Of a stretch of 64,000 nt of DNA, positions 15,171-24,082 are shown in pieces; within the stretch, counting starts at the first letter, position 1, and each line of letters opens with the position of its first letter. The DNA is taken from assembly GCA_016215025.1 (NCBI GenBank), contig JACRMI010000027.1, forward strand, positions 1 to 64,000. Direction: 5' to 3'. Source of the DNA: Chloroflexota bacterium (GTDB lineage: Bacteria; Chloroflexota; Anaerolineae; UBA4142). The translations under genes and the position numbers were made by a program. The notes beneath the pieces were generated by a model that worked only from the letters and a program-made list of their open reading frames with translations, was not told the origin of the DNA and did no database searches.

Positions 15171-15569
15171 ATGATCGAAAAAGTTGTAAAGACGAATGAA
15201 GAATGGCGCAAGCAATTGACGCCGCAACAATATCACGTCACGCGCGAAAAAGGAACCGAACGCGCGTTCACGGGTGAATACTGGAACAATCACGAGCCAG
15301 GAATTTATCGCTGCGTGTGCTGCGGCAATCCGCTGTTCAGTTCCGATACAAAATTTGAATCGGGCACGGGTTGGCCCAGCTTTTGGCAACCCATCGCCGA
15401 TGATAACGTCGAAGAAAAAGAGGACCGGAGTTTGTGGATGCGTCGCATCGAAGTCGAGTGTAGTCAGTGTGGCGCACACCTAGGTCATGTTTTTGACGAT
15501 GGTCCTGCGCCGACGGGATTGCGTTACTGTATGAACTCGGCTTCACTCAAGTTTGAAAAGAAATCCTAA
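15171..15569 (+). CDS. msrB: Peptide-methionine (R)-S-oxide reductase
   Basis: A 132-residue MsrB that repairs methionine-R-sulfoxide in proteins. The structural zinc ligands are visible as two CxxC pairs (CVCC and CSQC), with the fold signature [10 protein letters not shown] and the catalytic Cys in [11 protein letters not shown] near the C-terminus. I chose ATG 15171, which has AGGAAGG upstream, over the upstream in-frame GTG. It lies unusually between the S and L genes of a molybdenum hydroxylase, separated from them by repeats. Confidence 0.95.
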   Translation: MIEKVVKTNEEWRKQLTPQQYHVTREKGTERAFTGEYWNNHEPGIYRCVCCGNPLFSSDTKFESGTGWPSFWQPIADDNVEEKEDRSLWMRRIEVECSQCGAHLGHVFDDGPAPTGLRYCMNSASLKFEKKS

Positions 15570-15680
15570 GAGTCTCTAACAAAATAAAGACGCTTGTCAC
15601 CCTGAGCGAAGCGAAGGGTCTCATCCTCCGCAGAGAGAGATGCTTCGCTCTGCTCAGCATGACATTTTGTTAGGGACCCT
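15570..15680. repeat. Palindromic repeat, family A
   Basis: Outer arms AGTCTCTAACAAAAT (15571-15585) and ATTTTGTTAGGGACCCT (15664-15680) enclose a core, TTGTCACCCTGAGCGAAGCG through CTCTGCTCAGCATGACA, itself an imperfect palindrome. The core matches elements at 3023, 49419 and 63103. It lies between msrB and the decarboxylase gene and could end msrB transcription. Confidence 0.75.
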
Positions 15681-15697
15681 AAGGCGAAAGGACGATC

Positions 15698-17167
15698 ATG
15701 CAGACGCAAGAATTATTAGTTACAGAGGAATCTCTCGATCCCGTCGATTGGAAATCGATGCGCGCTCTCGGACATCAAATGATTGACGACATGTTCGGCT
15801 ATTTAGAGTCGATACGTGAGCGCCCCGTGTGGCAACCGATTCCCGATCAAGTGAAAGCCGAGTTGACGCAATCCTTGCCCACCGAACCCGAATCGCCTGA
15901 AAAGGTCTATGAGGATTTTGTGCAGAATATTTTGGCGTATCCGATGGGCAATATCCATCCCCGTTTCTGGAGTTGGGTGATTGGCACTGGCACACCGTTG
16001 GGCATGTTGGCTGAAATGTTGGCAGCGGGACTGAATCCAAACCTGGGCGGTGGAGAACACGTCGCTATCTATGTCGAGGCCCAAGTACTCGATTGGTGCA
16101 AGCAAATGTTCTCGTATCCAGCGCGCGCGAGTGGACTCTTGGTTAGCGGTGGATCGATGGCGAATTTGGTTGGACTAACCGTTGCGCGCAATACGAAAGC
16201 AGGATTCGGTTTGCGAACCCAGGGTGTCCAAGCCGCGCCTCAGCGAATGGTCATGTATGGCTCGTCCGAGATGCACAGCTCGATTCAAAAAGCCGTCGAA
16301 TTGCTCGGCTTGGGCAGCGAATCGTTGAGAAAAATTCCAGTCGATGCTGATTTTCAAATCGATATCAACGCTATGCAGAATGCAATCGCCGAAGATCGCG
16401 CGGCGGGGCATTTGCCTTTTTGTATCGTGGGCAACGCCGGTACCGTGAACACCGGAGCCATCGATGACTTGAATCATCTCGCCGAGATCGCATCGCGTGA
16501 AAAGATGTGGTTTCACGTCGATGGCGCGTTTGGTGCGTTGGCCGTTCTATCACCCGAACTCAAACCCAAGCTCGCAGGTCTTGAGCGCGCTGATTCGTTG
16601 GCGTTTGATTTGCACAAATGGATGAGCATGCCGATGGAAGTTGGCTGCGCGTTGGTGCGCGATGCCGCCGCGCATCACGATGCTTTTTCGTTGACGCCGG
16701 CCTATTTGTCGCATGGCACCCGCGGACTTGCGGCAGGTTCGCATTGGTTCAGCGATTACGGTATTCAACTGAGCCGCGGATTTCGCGCGCTCAAAGTTTG
16801 GATGTCGCTCAAAGAGCACGGCGTGAAAAAATTTGGGCGTGTGATTCAACAGAATATCGATCAAGCGCAATACCTGGCAAAACTTGTAAATGATGCGCCC
16901 GAGTTGGAATTGTTAGCGCCTGTTCCGTTAAACATCGTTTGTTTTCGATTCAAAGCAAACGGCATGGATGACCAAGCGCTCAATGAATTAAACGCCGAAC
17001 TCTTGATTCGCTTGCATGAAAGCGGCATCGCTGCGCCAAGTTATACCGAACTGGACGGCAAGTACGCGCTGCGCGTTGCCAACGTAAATCATCGGAGTCG
17101 GCGCGAAGATTTCGATCTCCTCGTCGAAACGGTCCGGCGCTTGGGCAATGAATTGTTGAAAGAGTGA
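15698..17167 (+). CDS. PLP-dependent group II amino acid decarboxylase family protein
   Basis: A 489-residue type I PLP enzyme of the aromatic-amino-acid decarboxylase family. The PLP Lys is in SLAFDLHKWMSMP (about residue 307), the cofactor aspartate region in WFHVDGAFGAL, and the substrate region in NIHPRFWSWV. Relatives decarboxylate aromatic or acidic amino acids; the exact substrate cannot be fixed from sequence. AAAGGA precedes the ATG at 15698. It sits between msrB and the large molybdenum-hydroxylase gene, flanked on both sides by palindromic repeats, so membership of one transcript is uncertain. Confidence 0.88.
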   Translation: MQTQELLVTEESLDPVDWKSMRALGHQMIDDMFGYLESIRERPVWQPIPDQVKAELTQSLPTEPESPEKVYEDFVQNILAYPMGNIHPRFWSWVIGTGTPLGMLAEMLAAGLNPNLGGGEHVAIYVEAQVLDWCKQMFSYPARASGLLVSGGSMANLVGLTVARNTKAGFGLRTQGVQAAPQRMVMYGSSEMHSSIQKAVELLGLGSESLRKIPVDADFQIDINAMQNAIAEDRAAGHLPFCIVGNAGTVNTGAIDDLNHLAEIASREKMWFHVDGAFGALAVLSPELKPKLAGLERADSLAFDLHKWMSMPMEVGCALVRDAAAHHDAFSLTPAYLSHGTRGLAAGSHWFSDYGIQLSRGFRALKVWMSLKEHGVKKFGRVIQQNIDQAQYLAKLVNDAPELELLAPVPLNIVCFRFKANGMDDQALNELNAELLIRLHESGIAAPSYTELDGKYALRVANVNHRSRREDFDLLVETVRRLGNELLKE

Positions 17168-17250
17168 ACGGTGGACGGTGGGCAGTGACTAGAAGATTCA
17201 ATTAGAGACTACCGAAAACTGTTCACTACCTACTGTCCACTGACCCCTGA
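17165..17250. repeat. Hairpin of reiterated GTGGACGG/CAGTGA words
   Basis: GAACGGTGGACGGTGGGCAG (from 17165) is matched in inverse form by ACTGTTCACTACCTACTGTC (from 17218). Each arm consists of short repeated words. It lies between the decarboxylase and the large hydroxylase subunit. Confidence 0.6.
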
Positions 17251-17257
17251 GGTTCCT

Positions 17258-19597
17258 ATGACCACTCGCTATCTTGGCGAACGCATCACCCGCAACGAAG
17301 ACGCGCGCCTGCTCACTGGTCGTGCGCAATTCATCGACGATGTGGATTTGCCTCGTATGTTGCACGTCGCTTTTTTGCGCAGCATCCATGCCCACGCGCG
17401 CATTCGCAGCATCGATGTTGCACGCGCGCGAAATCGAAAAGGCATTGTCGCGATTTACACCGCAAATGATTTGGGCGATTATTGGCAGCCAGGTCCGTTG
17501 CTCGTGTCGCCGCCGCCTGTGAAAAAACTTTTGGCATTCAACGAACGATGCCAGGTCCCGCTCGCTAAAAATTTTGTGCGGCATGTCGGCGAACCCGTCG
17601 CGATGATCGTCGCAGCAAGTCGTTACATCGCCGAAGATGCGCTCGACGATATCGATATCGATTACGAACCGTTGCCCGTCGTCGCCGACTTGGAATCCGC
17701 GCCCGCCTCTGACGCCCCACTTGTTCACAACGATTTGCCATCGAATTTGGCGGCGCATGTCATCCAAGAAAAAGGCGATGTTGATGCAGTGTGGCGTGAT
17801 GCGGCGGTTGTGATTCGGCGGCGTTTTCGCTACGACCATGGAACGGCTGCGCCGATGGAAACGCGCGGCATCGTCGCGCAGTGGGATGCGCACGTGCAAC
17901 ACTTGACCGTGTGGGATACCACGCAAGCGCCGATTCCGATTCGCAATGGACTCGCATCGCGACTGGGTCTATCGGAAACGCAAGTGCGTGTGATTGCGCC
18001 CTTCATCGGCGGCGGGTTTGGTCCCAAGATCATGATGTTCTATCCCGAAGAATTGATTGTGCCGTGGGCGGCGATGCAGCTAGGGCGACCGCTCAAATGG
18101 ATCGAAGACCGCCGCGAGAACTTTGTCGCCATGTCGCACGAGCGCGAGCAAATTCACGATGCCGCGATTGCACTCAACAAGCAAGGCAAAATTCTAGCGA
18201 TCAAAGATTCGTTCTTGCACGATAGTGGCGCGTACATTCCATATGGTCTCACGGTTCCAATCAACGCGCAATGCACGCTGCTGGGAATGTACAAGGTGCC
18301 GAATTATTATTCGGAATTCAAAGCGGTCTTTACGAACAAAACGATCGTCACGCCGTATCGCGGCGCAGGACGACAGCATGGCGTGTTCGTGATGGAGCGT
18401 TTGCTCGATCTTGCCGCGCGCGAGTTGAACATCGATCCGACCGAAATTCGACGGCGCAATTTTATTCAGCCTTACGAATTTCCGTACAACAACGAAATCA
18501 TTTATCAAGATTTCGCACCGTTGCAATACGATAGCGGTAACTATGGTGCAGTCTTGGACCGCGCCAAGCAAATGATCGACTATGACACATTCATAGCGGA
18601 AGAACAGCCGCGTTTGCGTGACGAGGGCAAGCAGATCGGCATTGGTCTCGTGTGCTACGTCGAAGGCACAGGCATCGGTCCGTACGAAGGCGCGCGCGTG
18701 CATGTCGAAACGAACAGCAAGGTGACGGTCGCGACCGGCGTTGGCACGCAAGGGCAGGGACATTTCACATCGTTCGCCCAAATCGTCGCGGAGCAATTGG
18801 GCGTGGACGTGCGCGACATTCGTGTGATTACGGGCGACACGGCGGAGTTCAATTGGGGCACCGGCACGTTCGCTAGTCGCGGCGCAGTCGTTGCGGGCAA
18901 CGCAGTCAATGAAGCGGCAAAAGCCGTGCGCGAAAAAGCGATCAAGCTGGCAGCGGAAGAACTCGACGTGTACGAAGGTGACTTGGAATTGGTGAATGGT
19001 CGCGTGCAAGTGAAAGGATTGCCGCAAAAAAATATCGCGCTCGGCGAGTTGGCGAAGAAAGCGAATCCATTGCGCGGCGCGGTCAAGCCGAACACCGAGC
19101 CAGGTCTCGAAGCGACACGCTATTTCGGTCCGCAGAGCGGTGTCACTTCCAGCGGTGCACACGCGATGATTGTCGAGGTTGATCCTGGGACGATGCAAAT
19201 CAAAATTTTGAAATACGTCGTCGTCCACGATTGCGGGACTGTCATCAATCCACTGATTCTTGAGGGACAAGTGTGCGGCGGCGTCGCGCAAGGCATCGGT
19301 AATGCGTTTTACGAAAAACTCGCGTACGACGAAAATGGTCAACTGTTGAGCGGATCGTTTATGGACTATTTGTTGCCCACCGCGCTTGAAGTGCCGCGCA
19401 TCGAAATCGGTCACGAAGAAACACCCTCGCCGTGGAATCCACTTGGCGTTAAAGGTGCAGGCGAAGCAGGCGCGATTCCTGTCGGACCCTTGTTTGCGCA
19501 AGCGATTGAAAATGCATTAGCGATTAGAGGAATGGAAATTTTGGAAATTCCGCTGTCGCCCAATCGATTGTGGGAGCTAACCCAGGAATGTCGCTGA
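17258..19597 (+). CDS. Molybdopterin-binding large subunit of a molybdenum hydroxylase (form II CoxL-like)
   Basis: A 779-residue protein of the xanthine dehydrogenase family: N-terminal a/b hammerhead (about 20-130), then two molybdopterin-binding domains with FIGGGFGPK, the active-site loop PYRGAGRQ (about 366-373) and the catalytic Glu in GVKGAGEAG (about 735). True aerobic CO dehydrogenases carry the S-selanyl-Cys loop AYxCSFR; this one has the YRGAGR form, so CO oxidation should not be assumed and an aldehyde or N-heterocycle is as likely. FAD and FeS partners are at 13764-15127. The start follows a reiterated hairpin, with TGAGG just upstream. Confidence 0.92.
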   Translation: MTTRYLGERITRNEDARLLTGRAQFIDDVDLPRMLHVAFLRSIHAHARIRSIDVARARNRKGIVAIYTANDLGDYWQPGPLLVSPPPVKKLLAFNERCQVPLAKNFVRHVGEPVAMIVAASRYIAEDALDDIDIDYEPLPVVADLESAPASDAPLVHNDLPSNLAAHVIQEKGDVDAVWRDAAVVIRRRFRYDHGTAAPMETRGIVAQWDAHVQHLTVWDTTQAPIPIRNGLASRLGLSETQVRVIAPFIGGGFGPKIMMFYPEELIVPWAAMQLGRPLKWIEDRRENFVAMSHEREQIHDAAIALNKQGKILAIKDSFLHDSGAYIPYGLTVPINAQCTLLGMYKVPNYYSEFKAVFTNKTIVTPYRGAGRQHGVFVMERLLDLAARELNIDPTEIRRRNFIQPYEFPYNNEIIYQDFAPLQYDSGNYGAVLDRAKQMIDYDTFIAEEQPRLRDEGKQIGIGLVCYVEGTGIGPYEGARVHVETNSKVTVATGVGTQGQGHFTSFAQIVAEQLGVDVRDIRVITGDTAEFNWGTGTFASRGAVVAGNAVNEAAKAVREKAIKLAAEELDVYEGDLELVNGRVQVKGLPQKNIALGELAKKANPLRGAVKPNTEPGLEATRYFGPQSGVTSSGAHAMIVEVDPGTMQIKILKYVVVHDCGTVINPLILEGQVCGGVAQGIGNAFYEKLAYDENGQLLSGSFMDYLLPTALEVPRIEIGHEETPSPWNPLGVKGAGEAGAIPVGPLFAQAIENALAIRGMEILEIPLSPNRLWELTQECR

Positions 19598-19686
19598 ATT
19601 CGCAAATTGCGCCACGAGACTAATTGGGATAAAATCAATCCTGGCTTGCTCGTCGTATTCAACTTTGCTTGCTAGGAGTTTCAACT

Positions 19687-21339
19687 ATGAGTACCCATCC
19701 GTTGGCAGGAAAACCAGCTTCACGCGAAATGCTCGTCAACGTACCGTATTTGGTCTCGGCGTACTATGCACTCAAACCCGATGTGACTGTCGCCAGCGAA
19801 CGCGTTGCGTTTGGAACATCGGGGCATCGCGGCTCATCGCTCGCCAAATCGTTCAACGAAGATCATGTCCTCGCGATTTGCCAAGCGATCAGCGAGTACA
19901 AGCAGAGTCAAGGTTATTCGGGTCCATTGTTCCTGGGGATGGACACTCACGCCTTATCGGAGTCGGCGTTTATTACGGCGGTAGAAGTTTTAGCGGCGAA
20001 TGGAATCAATCTCGTCATTCAACAAGGACTGGGATACACTCCAACACCCGTGATTTCCCATGCAATCCTCACTTTTAATCGAGGCAAGACATCCGGGCTT
20101 GCCGATGGCGTTGTAATTACGCCATCGCACAATCCGCCTGAGGATGGAGGATTCAAATATAATCCACCTTCGGCGGGACCGGCGGATACGAGCACCACCA
20201 AAACGATTCAAGACCGCGCAAACGAAATTCTCAAAGATGGTCTGCGAGCGGTCAAGCGTTTGACGTTTGAGCAAGCACGGCGCGGAGACAACGTGCGCGA
20301 GTATGATTACGTCGCGCCGTACGTCTCCGATTTAGAAAACATCGTCGATCTGGCGCGCATCGCCGCGGCGAAACTCAAGTTGGGCGTCGATCCGTTGGGT
20401 GGCGCAAGCGTTGCCTACTGGGAACCCATCGCCGCAAAATTCAAACTCGATCTAGAGATTGTGAATCGCTCGGTCGATCCAACGTTTGGATTCATGACGG
20501 TCGATCACGATGGCAAGATTCGGATGGATTGTTCGTCGCCGTATGCGATGGCGAGTCTGATTCAACTTAAAGACAAATTCGATATTGCGTTTGGAAATGA
20601 TCCCGATACCGACCGACACGGAATCGTCACGCGCAGCGCGGGATTGATGAATCCAAACCATTATCTCGCGACTTCGATTTGGTACTTGTTCCAAAATCGA
20701 GACGGATGGCGCAAGGAGGCAGCCGTCGGTAAGACGCTCGTGTCGAGTTCGATGATTGATCGTGTGGCGGCGCACCTAGGTCGAAAATTATCTGAAGTGC
20801 CTGTCGGCTTTAAATGGTTTGTGGATGGCTTGCTCGATGGTTCGTTAGGTTTTGGCGGCGAAGAAAGTGCGGGCGCATCGTTCTTACGCCAAGATGGGAC
20901 CGTGTGGACGACGGACAAGGACGGCATCATCATGGACTTGCTCGCCGCGGAAATGACGGCGACCACCGGACGCGATCCGGGCGAACTTTATCGCGCGCTG
21001 GAAAAGCAATTCGGTAGTTCGATCTACGAGCGCACGGATGTGCCTGCGTCGCCAGAGCAAAAAGCGGTGCTGAGCAATTTGTCGCCCGATTTGGTACAAG
21101 CGAAAGAATTGGCAGGCGAAAAAATTATCGCGACGCTGACGCGCGCGCCTGGCAACAATGCTTCTATCGGCGGACTGAAAGTTGTTACCGATAATGGCTG
21201 GTTCGCGGCGCGTCCATCGGGGACCGAAAATATTTACAAGGTTTACGCGGAGAGCTTCAAGGGTCGCGAGCACTTGCAAGCCATTCAGAACGAGGCGCAA
21301 GCGATTGTGCGAGAGGCGTTGCAACGAGCTGGGGTGTAG
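19687..21339 (+). CDS. pgm: Phosphoglucomutase (alpha-D-glucose phosphate-specific)
   Basis: A 550-residue enzyme of the alpha-phosphohexomutase family, close in length to E. coli Pgm. Motifs in order: phosphoserine loop [11 protein letters not shown] (about 150), Mg-binding DPDTDRHG (about 305), sugar-binding GGEESAG (about 393) and phosphate-binding [10 protein letters not shown] (about 510). It interconverts glucose 1-phosphate and glucose 6-phosphate and so supplies nucleotide-sugar precursors, fitting the exopolysaccharide cluster that follows on the other strand. ATG 19687 has AGGAG upstream; an upstream in-frame ATG lacks one. Confidence 0.95.
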   Translation: MSTHPLAGKPASREMLVNVPYLVSAYYALKPDVTVASERVAFGTSGHRGSSLAKSFNEDHVLAICQAISEYKQSQGYSGPLFLGMDTHALSESAFITAVEVLAANGINLVIQQGLGYTPTPVISHAILTFNRGKTSGLADGVVITPSHNPPEDGGFKYNPPSAGPADTSTTKTIQDRANEILKDGLRAVKRLTFEQARRGDNVREYDYVAPYVSDLENIVDLARIAAAKLKLGVDPLGGASVAYWEPIAAKFKLDLEIVNRSVDPTFGFMTVDHDGKIRMDCSSPYAMASLIQLKDKFDIAFGNDPDTDRHGIVTRSAGLMNPNHYLATSIWYLFQNRDGWRKEAAVGKTLVSSSMIDRVAAHLGRKLSEVPVGFKWFVDGLLDGSLGFGGEESAGASFLRQDGTVWTTDKDGIIMDLLAAEMTATTGRDPGELYRALEKQFGSSIYERTDVPASPEQKAVLSNLSPDLVQAKELAGEKIIATLTRAPGNNASIGGLKVVTDNGWFAARPSGTENIYKVYAESFKGREHLQAIQNEAQAIVREALQRAGV

Positions 21340-21350
21340 GCATTCAGGAG

Positions 21351-21446
21351 AGACTCTAAAGGTTTCTTTGCTCGCCAATTATCTTGATAGGGGCAAGTGT
21401 ATTGCCTGACCATTGTCTTGGTTAGCATAAGAAACCTTTAGAGTCT
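21351..21446. repeat. Perfect 18-bp inverted repeat spanning the 3' end of the Wzt-like gene
   Basis: AGACTCTAAAGGTTTCTT (21351-21368) and its exact reverse complement (21429-21446) are 60 bases apart. The right arm encodes residues QTLKVS near the end of the ATPase gene; the left arm is between the convergent stops. It could serve as a shared bidirectional terminator-like structure or be a repeat border. Confidence 0.65.
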
Positions 21447-22188
21447 GAATTGGCATCATCTCATCCAAGTATCGTTTGAGCACCTCTTTAGCGGAACCAT
21501 AACTTTCGACTGTACCCGCTTTCAACCACACCACATCGTCGCACAATTCTCGAATCAGGTTCTCGTTGTGCGACACAACGACGATGGTCGTTCCATCTTT
21601 TTGGAATTGGCGAATGCACCGAAGACATTTCGCTTCAAAGGCAACATCGCCCACTGCTAACCATTCGTCGATCAACAAAATCTCCGGTTCACAGTGGGCA
21701 GCCACTGCAAAGCCCAAACGCATTTGCATCCCCGTGCTGTACGTTCGCAGCGGATAATCAATCGAATTTTCCAATTCGGCGAATGCGACGATAGCATCAA
21801 ATCGTTCCGCGATTTCTTGCCGCGTCAATCCCGCAATGACTCCACTCACAAAAACGTTCTCTCGCCCGGTAAGGTCAGGATGAAAGCCGGCGCTCAAATC
21901 GAGTAATGCCCCAATGCGTCCGCGTGTCTCAACGTATCCCTCATCTGGTTTGCTCACGCCGCCGATCAATCGAAGCAGCGTCGATTTGCCTGCGCCGTTC
22001 GCGCCGATGATTCCGAGCGTGCGTCCACTATCGATGGTGAGACTCACGTCACGGAGCGCCCAGAATATTTCGGCGGGCGCGAGGCGGCGCAAGCCCTTGA
22101 CGATGGACTCTTGCAACGTGGTGGGTCTGTTGGCGTGAAAGCGCCTATAGCGTTTGCCGATTCGTTCGACCTTAATTGCTGGTTGCAC
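21379..22188 (-). CDS. Polysaccharide ABC exporter ATP-binding protein (Wzt/TagH-like)
   Basis: A 269-residue ATPase with Walker A GANGAGKST, signature-like YSTGMQMRLGFAVA, Walker B ILLIDEWLAVGD and a switch His in VVVSHN. The N-terminal ALRDVSLTIDSGRTLGIIG and the YSTGM signature are typical of the Wzt/TagH/KpsT group, which exports O-antigen, teichoic acid or capsule. The C-terminal extension is short, without the carbohydrate-binding domain of long Wzt proteins. The start is GTG 22188 with GAGGAA upstream, directly after the permease stop. The last codons overlap an 18-bp inverted repeat. Confidence 0.92.
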   Translation of the reverse strand: MQPAIKVERIGKRYRRFHANRPTTLQESIVKGLRRLAPAEIFWALRDVSLTIDSGRTLGIIGANGAGKSTLLRLIGGVSKPDEGYVETRGRIGALLDLSAGFHPDLTGRENVFVSGVIAGLTRQEIAERFDAIVAFAELENSIDYPLRTYSTGMQMRLGFAVAAHCEPEILLIDEWLAVGDVAFEAKCLRCIRQFQKDGTTIVVVSHNENLIRELCDDVVWLKAGTVESYGSAKEVLKRYLDEMMPIQTLKVSYANQDNGQAIHLPLSR

Positions 22189-22977
22189 CTAAAGTTCCTC
22201 TGCAAATTGAAAACTTGCCTGTACAAAAACCCGGTAACCAAGAGTTAAGAGCAGACTGCTCACTAGACCCAGGATCGACAGGGTGTAGAAATCGGGCAAT
22301 CGCCCTTGAAGCAGAATTGCGCGGTAAGCTTGGATGAGTTGGACCATTGGATTGAAATCGTAGAAGAGGTGATATTGCTCCGGGACCATGTTCGAGTTGT
22401 AAAAAACCGGCGTCATGTAGAATCCAAGTAACAGGATGATGCCCAAGAGATATTGTGTGTCGCGAAAAGTCACCTGGAACGTCGCGAGCAGATAAGCGAT
22501 TCCCAACGTCAGCGTAAACTGAATTAGGATGACGAACGGCAGAAACAAAATCGCTGGCGTAACTTGAGTGTTGCTTGATAACAGAAAAGCTAACAAGATG
22601 GGGAATGCCAAAATGAAATGCACGAGCTGACTCGTCACGGTGACCATGGGCAGGATCGCGGCAGGAAAACCAGGACGCCGAATCAAATCCCGATTATCGA
22701 CGATTGCGCCGGTGGCGGCAAACAACGCCGATTGGAACCAGTTCCAGGCTAAGAGTCCCGTAAAGAGAAAGACGATATAGTTGTCGATGCGCAAGGGCAG
22801 AACAAAGTTGAACACAAACGTCAGGACCAGCATTTGCGCCAATGGGTTGACGAGTGACCATGCCAAGCCTAGCAACGAGCGTTTATAACGCAACTTCATA
22901 TCGCGCATCACTAGCTCATAGAGAATGTCGCGAAGCAAGACTAGCCGTCGCGGGCTAGAAATCGCCAGTGCGTTCAT
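22189..22977 (-). CDS. Polysaccharide ABC exporter permease (Wzm/TagG-like, ABC-2 type)
   Basis: A 262-residue ABC-2 permease with six predicted helices. The N-terminal LVMRDMKLRYKRSLLGLAWSLVNPL is the family signature (split here as LVMRDMKLRYKR and SLLGLAWSLVNPL). It forms the export channel with the ATPase encoded next, moving lipid-linked polysaccharide to the outer face. It lies directly downstream of the glycosyltransferase genes in the same orientation. No strong ribosome site precedes ATG 22977. Confidence 0.9.
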   Translation of the reverse strand: MNALAISSPRRLVLLRDILYELVMRDMKLRYKRSLLGLAWSLVNPLAQMLVLTFVFNFVLPLRIDNYIVFLFTGLLAWNWFQSALFAATGAIVDNRDLIRRPGFPAAILPMVTVTSQLVHFILAFPILLAFLLSSNTQVTPAILFLPFVILIQFTLTLGIAYLLATFQVTFRDTQYLLGIILLLGFYMTPVFYNSNMVPEQYHLFYDFNPMVQLIQAYRAILLQGRLPDFYTLSILGLVSSLLLTLGYRVFVQASFQFAEEL

Positions 22978-23026
22978 CGATTCGTACTCATCCTTTCAGA
23001 TTAGCAATCCGACCTAATCGCCGAAT

Positions 23027-24082
23027 TTATTTCATCTTAATCAGTTGCTCAAGCGTATAGCGCGAACGCTGGGCCAAGCCATTCGCTTGCGATTGTAGCT
23101 CCAACGCATCCAGAAATAAATCGATTTGCAATTGCCACTTGGGTAAAAGCGTAACCCAATCGGATTCGATTTTGCAACGAGGCAGCAGTGCGGCTTGAAA
23201 AATACTTGCGGCAACACTCGCTGGTTCCAACATCGGCGCATGGTCGTCTTTGAGCAACGCAAGGCAAGGGCGCGCATCTTTGCCTCGACCTATTTCCAGC
23301 CCGGCGACCCAGGTCGCAAATAATAGCTTGGCGTGTGCAAGTTGTTCGGTCGGCATTCCGTTTGCATGACACGGATGCGCGTTTGAAACTCGTGTATCGG
23401 ACGAGTGACCGTGCGTAATGACGGTGAGTGCATCTCGCAAAAGCTGTATACTATTCACTGAAACTGAATTCGGTCGCATCCGATGGCGCGCTAAGACCTG
23501 ATGTATCGCGCCGAACCGCGCGCCGAGCCGAGCAACGCGCTGCCACATATCCCAATCGCCACAGGTCTGCATTTGAACATCGAAACCACCGGCGGCTTGA
23601 ACGAGTGCGCGGCGAACAAGACAAGCATTCATTGCGAACGCGCAATAGCGGGCAAAGAGATCAAACAGATCACCCGATTGCGAACAATACTTGGGCGAGC
23701 CAGGCATCCCATCGGATTGCACTTGAGTCCAGCCGCAATGCACTGCATCCAAATCGGAATTTGCCGCAAGGGTTTGCGTCAGGCAGGCTAAATGTATTGG
23801 CAAAATCCAATCATCGGCGTCGAGAAATACGAGCCAATCAAAGCGTGCGTGGTGCAGGGCAGTGTTGCGCGCCGCGCTATGACCGGCATGTGGCTGGCTC
23901 ATCACGCATATTCGATGATCGCATTGGGCAAAATGTTTGGCAATCGTCAGAGTCTTATCGACCGATCCATCATCCACTACAATAGCTTCCCAGGTAGTGA
24001 ATGTCTGCGTGCGCAACGATTCGAGTGTATCGACGATTGTGCCGGCGGCGTTATACGCAGGGATGATGACGGAAACGTTCAC
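23027..24082 (-). CDS. Glycosyltransferase family 2
   Basis: A 351-residue protein with a GT-A domain: SVIIPAYNAAGTIVDTLESL, VVDDGSVDKT and the DxD-type FLDADDWI near residue 90. The C-terminal 130 residues are helical and unfamiliar. I chose GTG 24082, whose start overlaps the previous stop (GTGA) and has AAAGGA upstream; the frame is open further upstream inside the neighbouring gene. It should transfer a sugar from a nucleotide donor during assembly of the polymer exported by the downstream ABC system. Confidence 0.88.
   Translation of the reverse strand: MNVSVIIPAYNAAGTIVDTLESLRTQTFTTWEAIVVDDGSVDKTLTIAKHFAQCDHRICVMSQPHAGHSAARNTALHHARFDWLVFLDADDWILPIHLACLTQTLAANSDLDAVHCGWTQVQSDGMPGSPKYCSQSGDLFDLFARYCAFAMNACLVRRALVQAAGGFDVQMQTCGDWDMWQRVARLGARFGAIHQVLARHRMRPNSVSVNSIQLLRDALTVITHGHSSDTRVSNAHPCHANGMPTEQLAHAKLLFATWVAGLEIGRGKDARPCLALLKDDHAPMLEPASVAASIFQAALLPRCKIESDWVTLLPKWQLQIDLFLDALELQSQANGLAQRSRYTLEQLIKMK

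Noticed and set aside
18194..19501. A 435-codon minus-strand open frame inside the large hydroxylase subunit gene
   Set aside because: It is antisense to a conserved enzyme gene with all motifs; its length reflects codon bias and it has no recognisable domain.
17258..19597. Aerobic carbon monoxide dehydrogenase large subunit (coxL)
   Set aside because: The active-site loop is PYRGAGR, not the AYxCSFR loop of true CO dehydrogenases, so only a form II-like label is justified.
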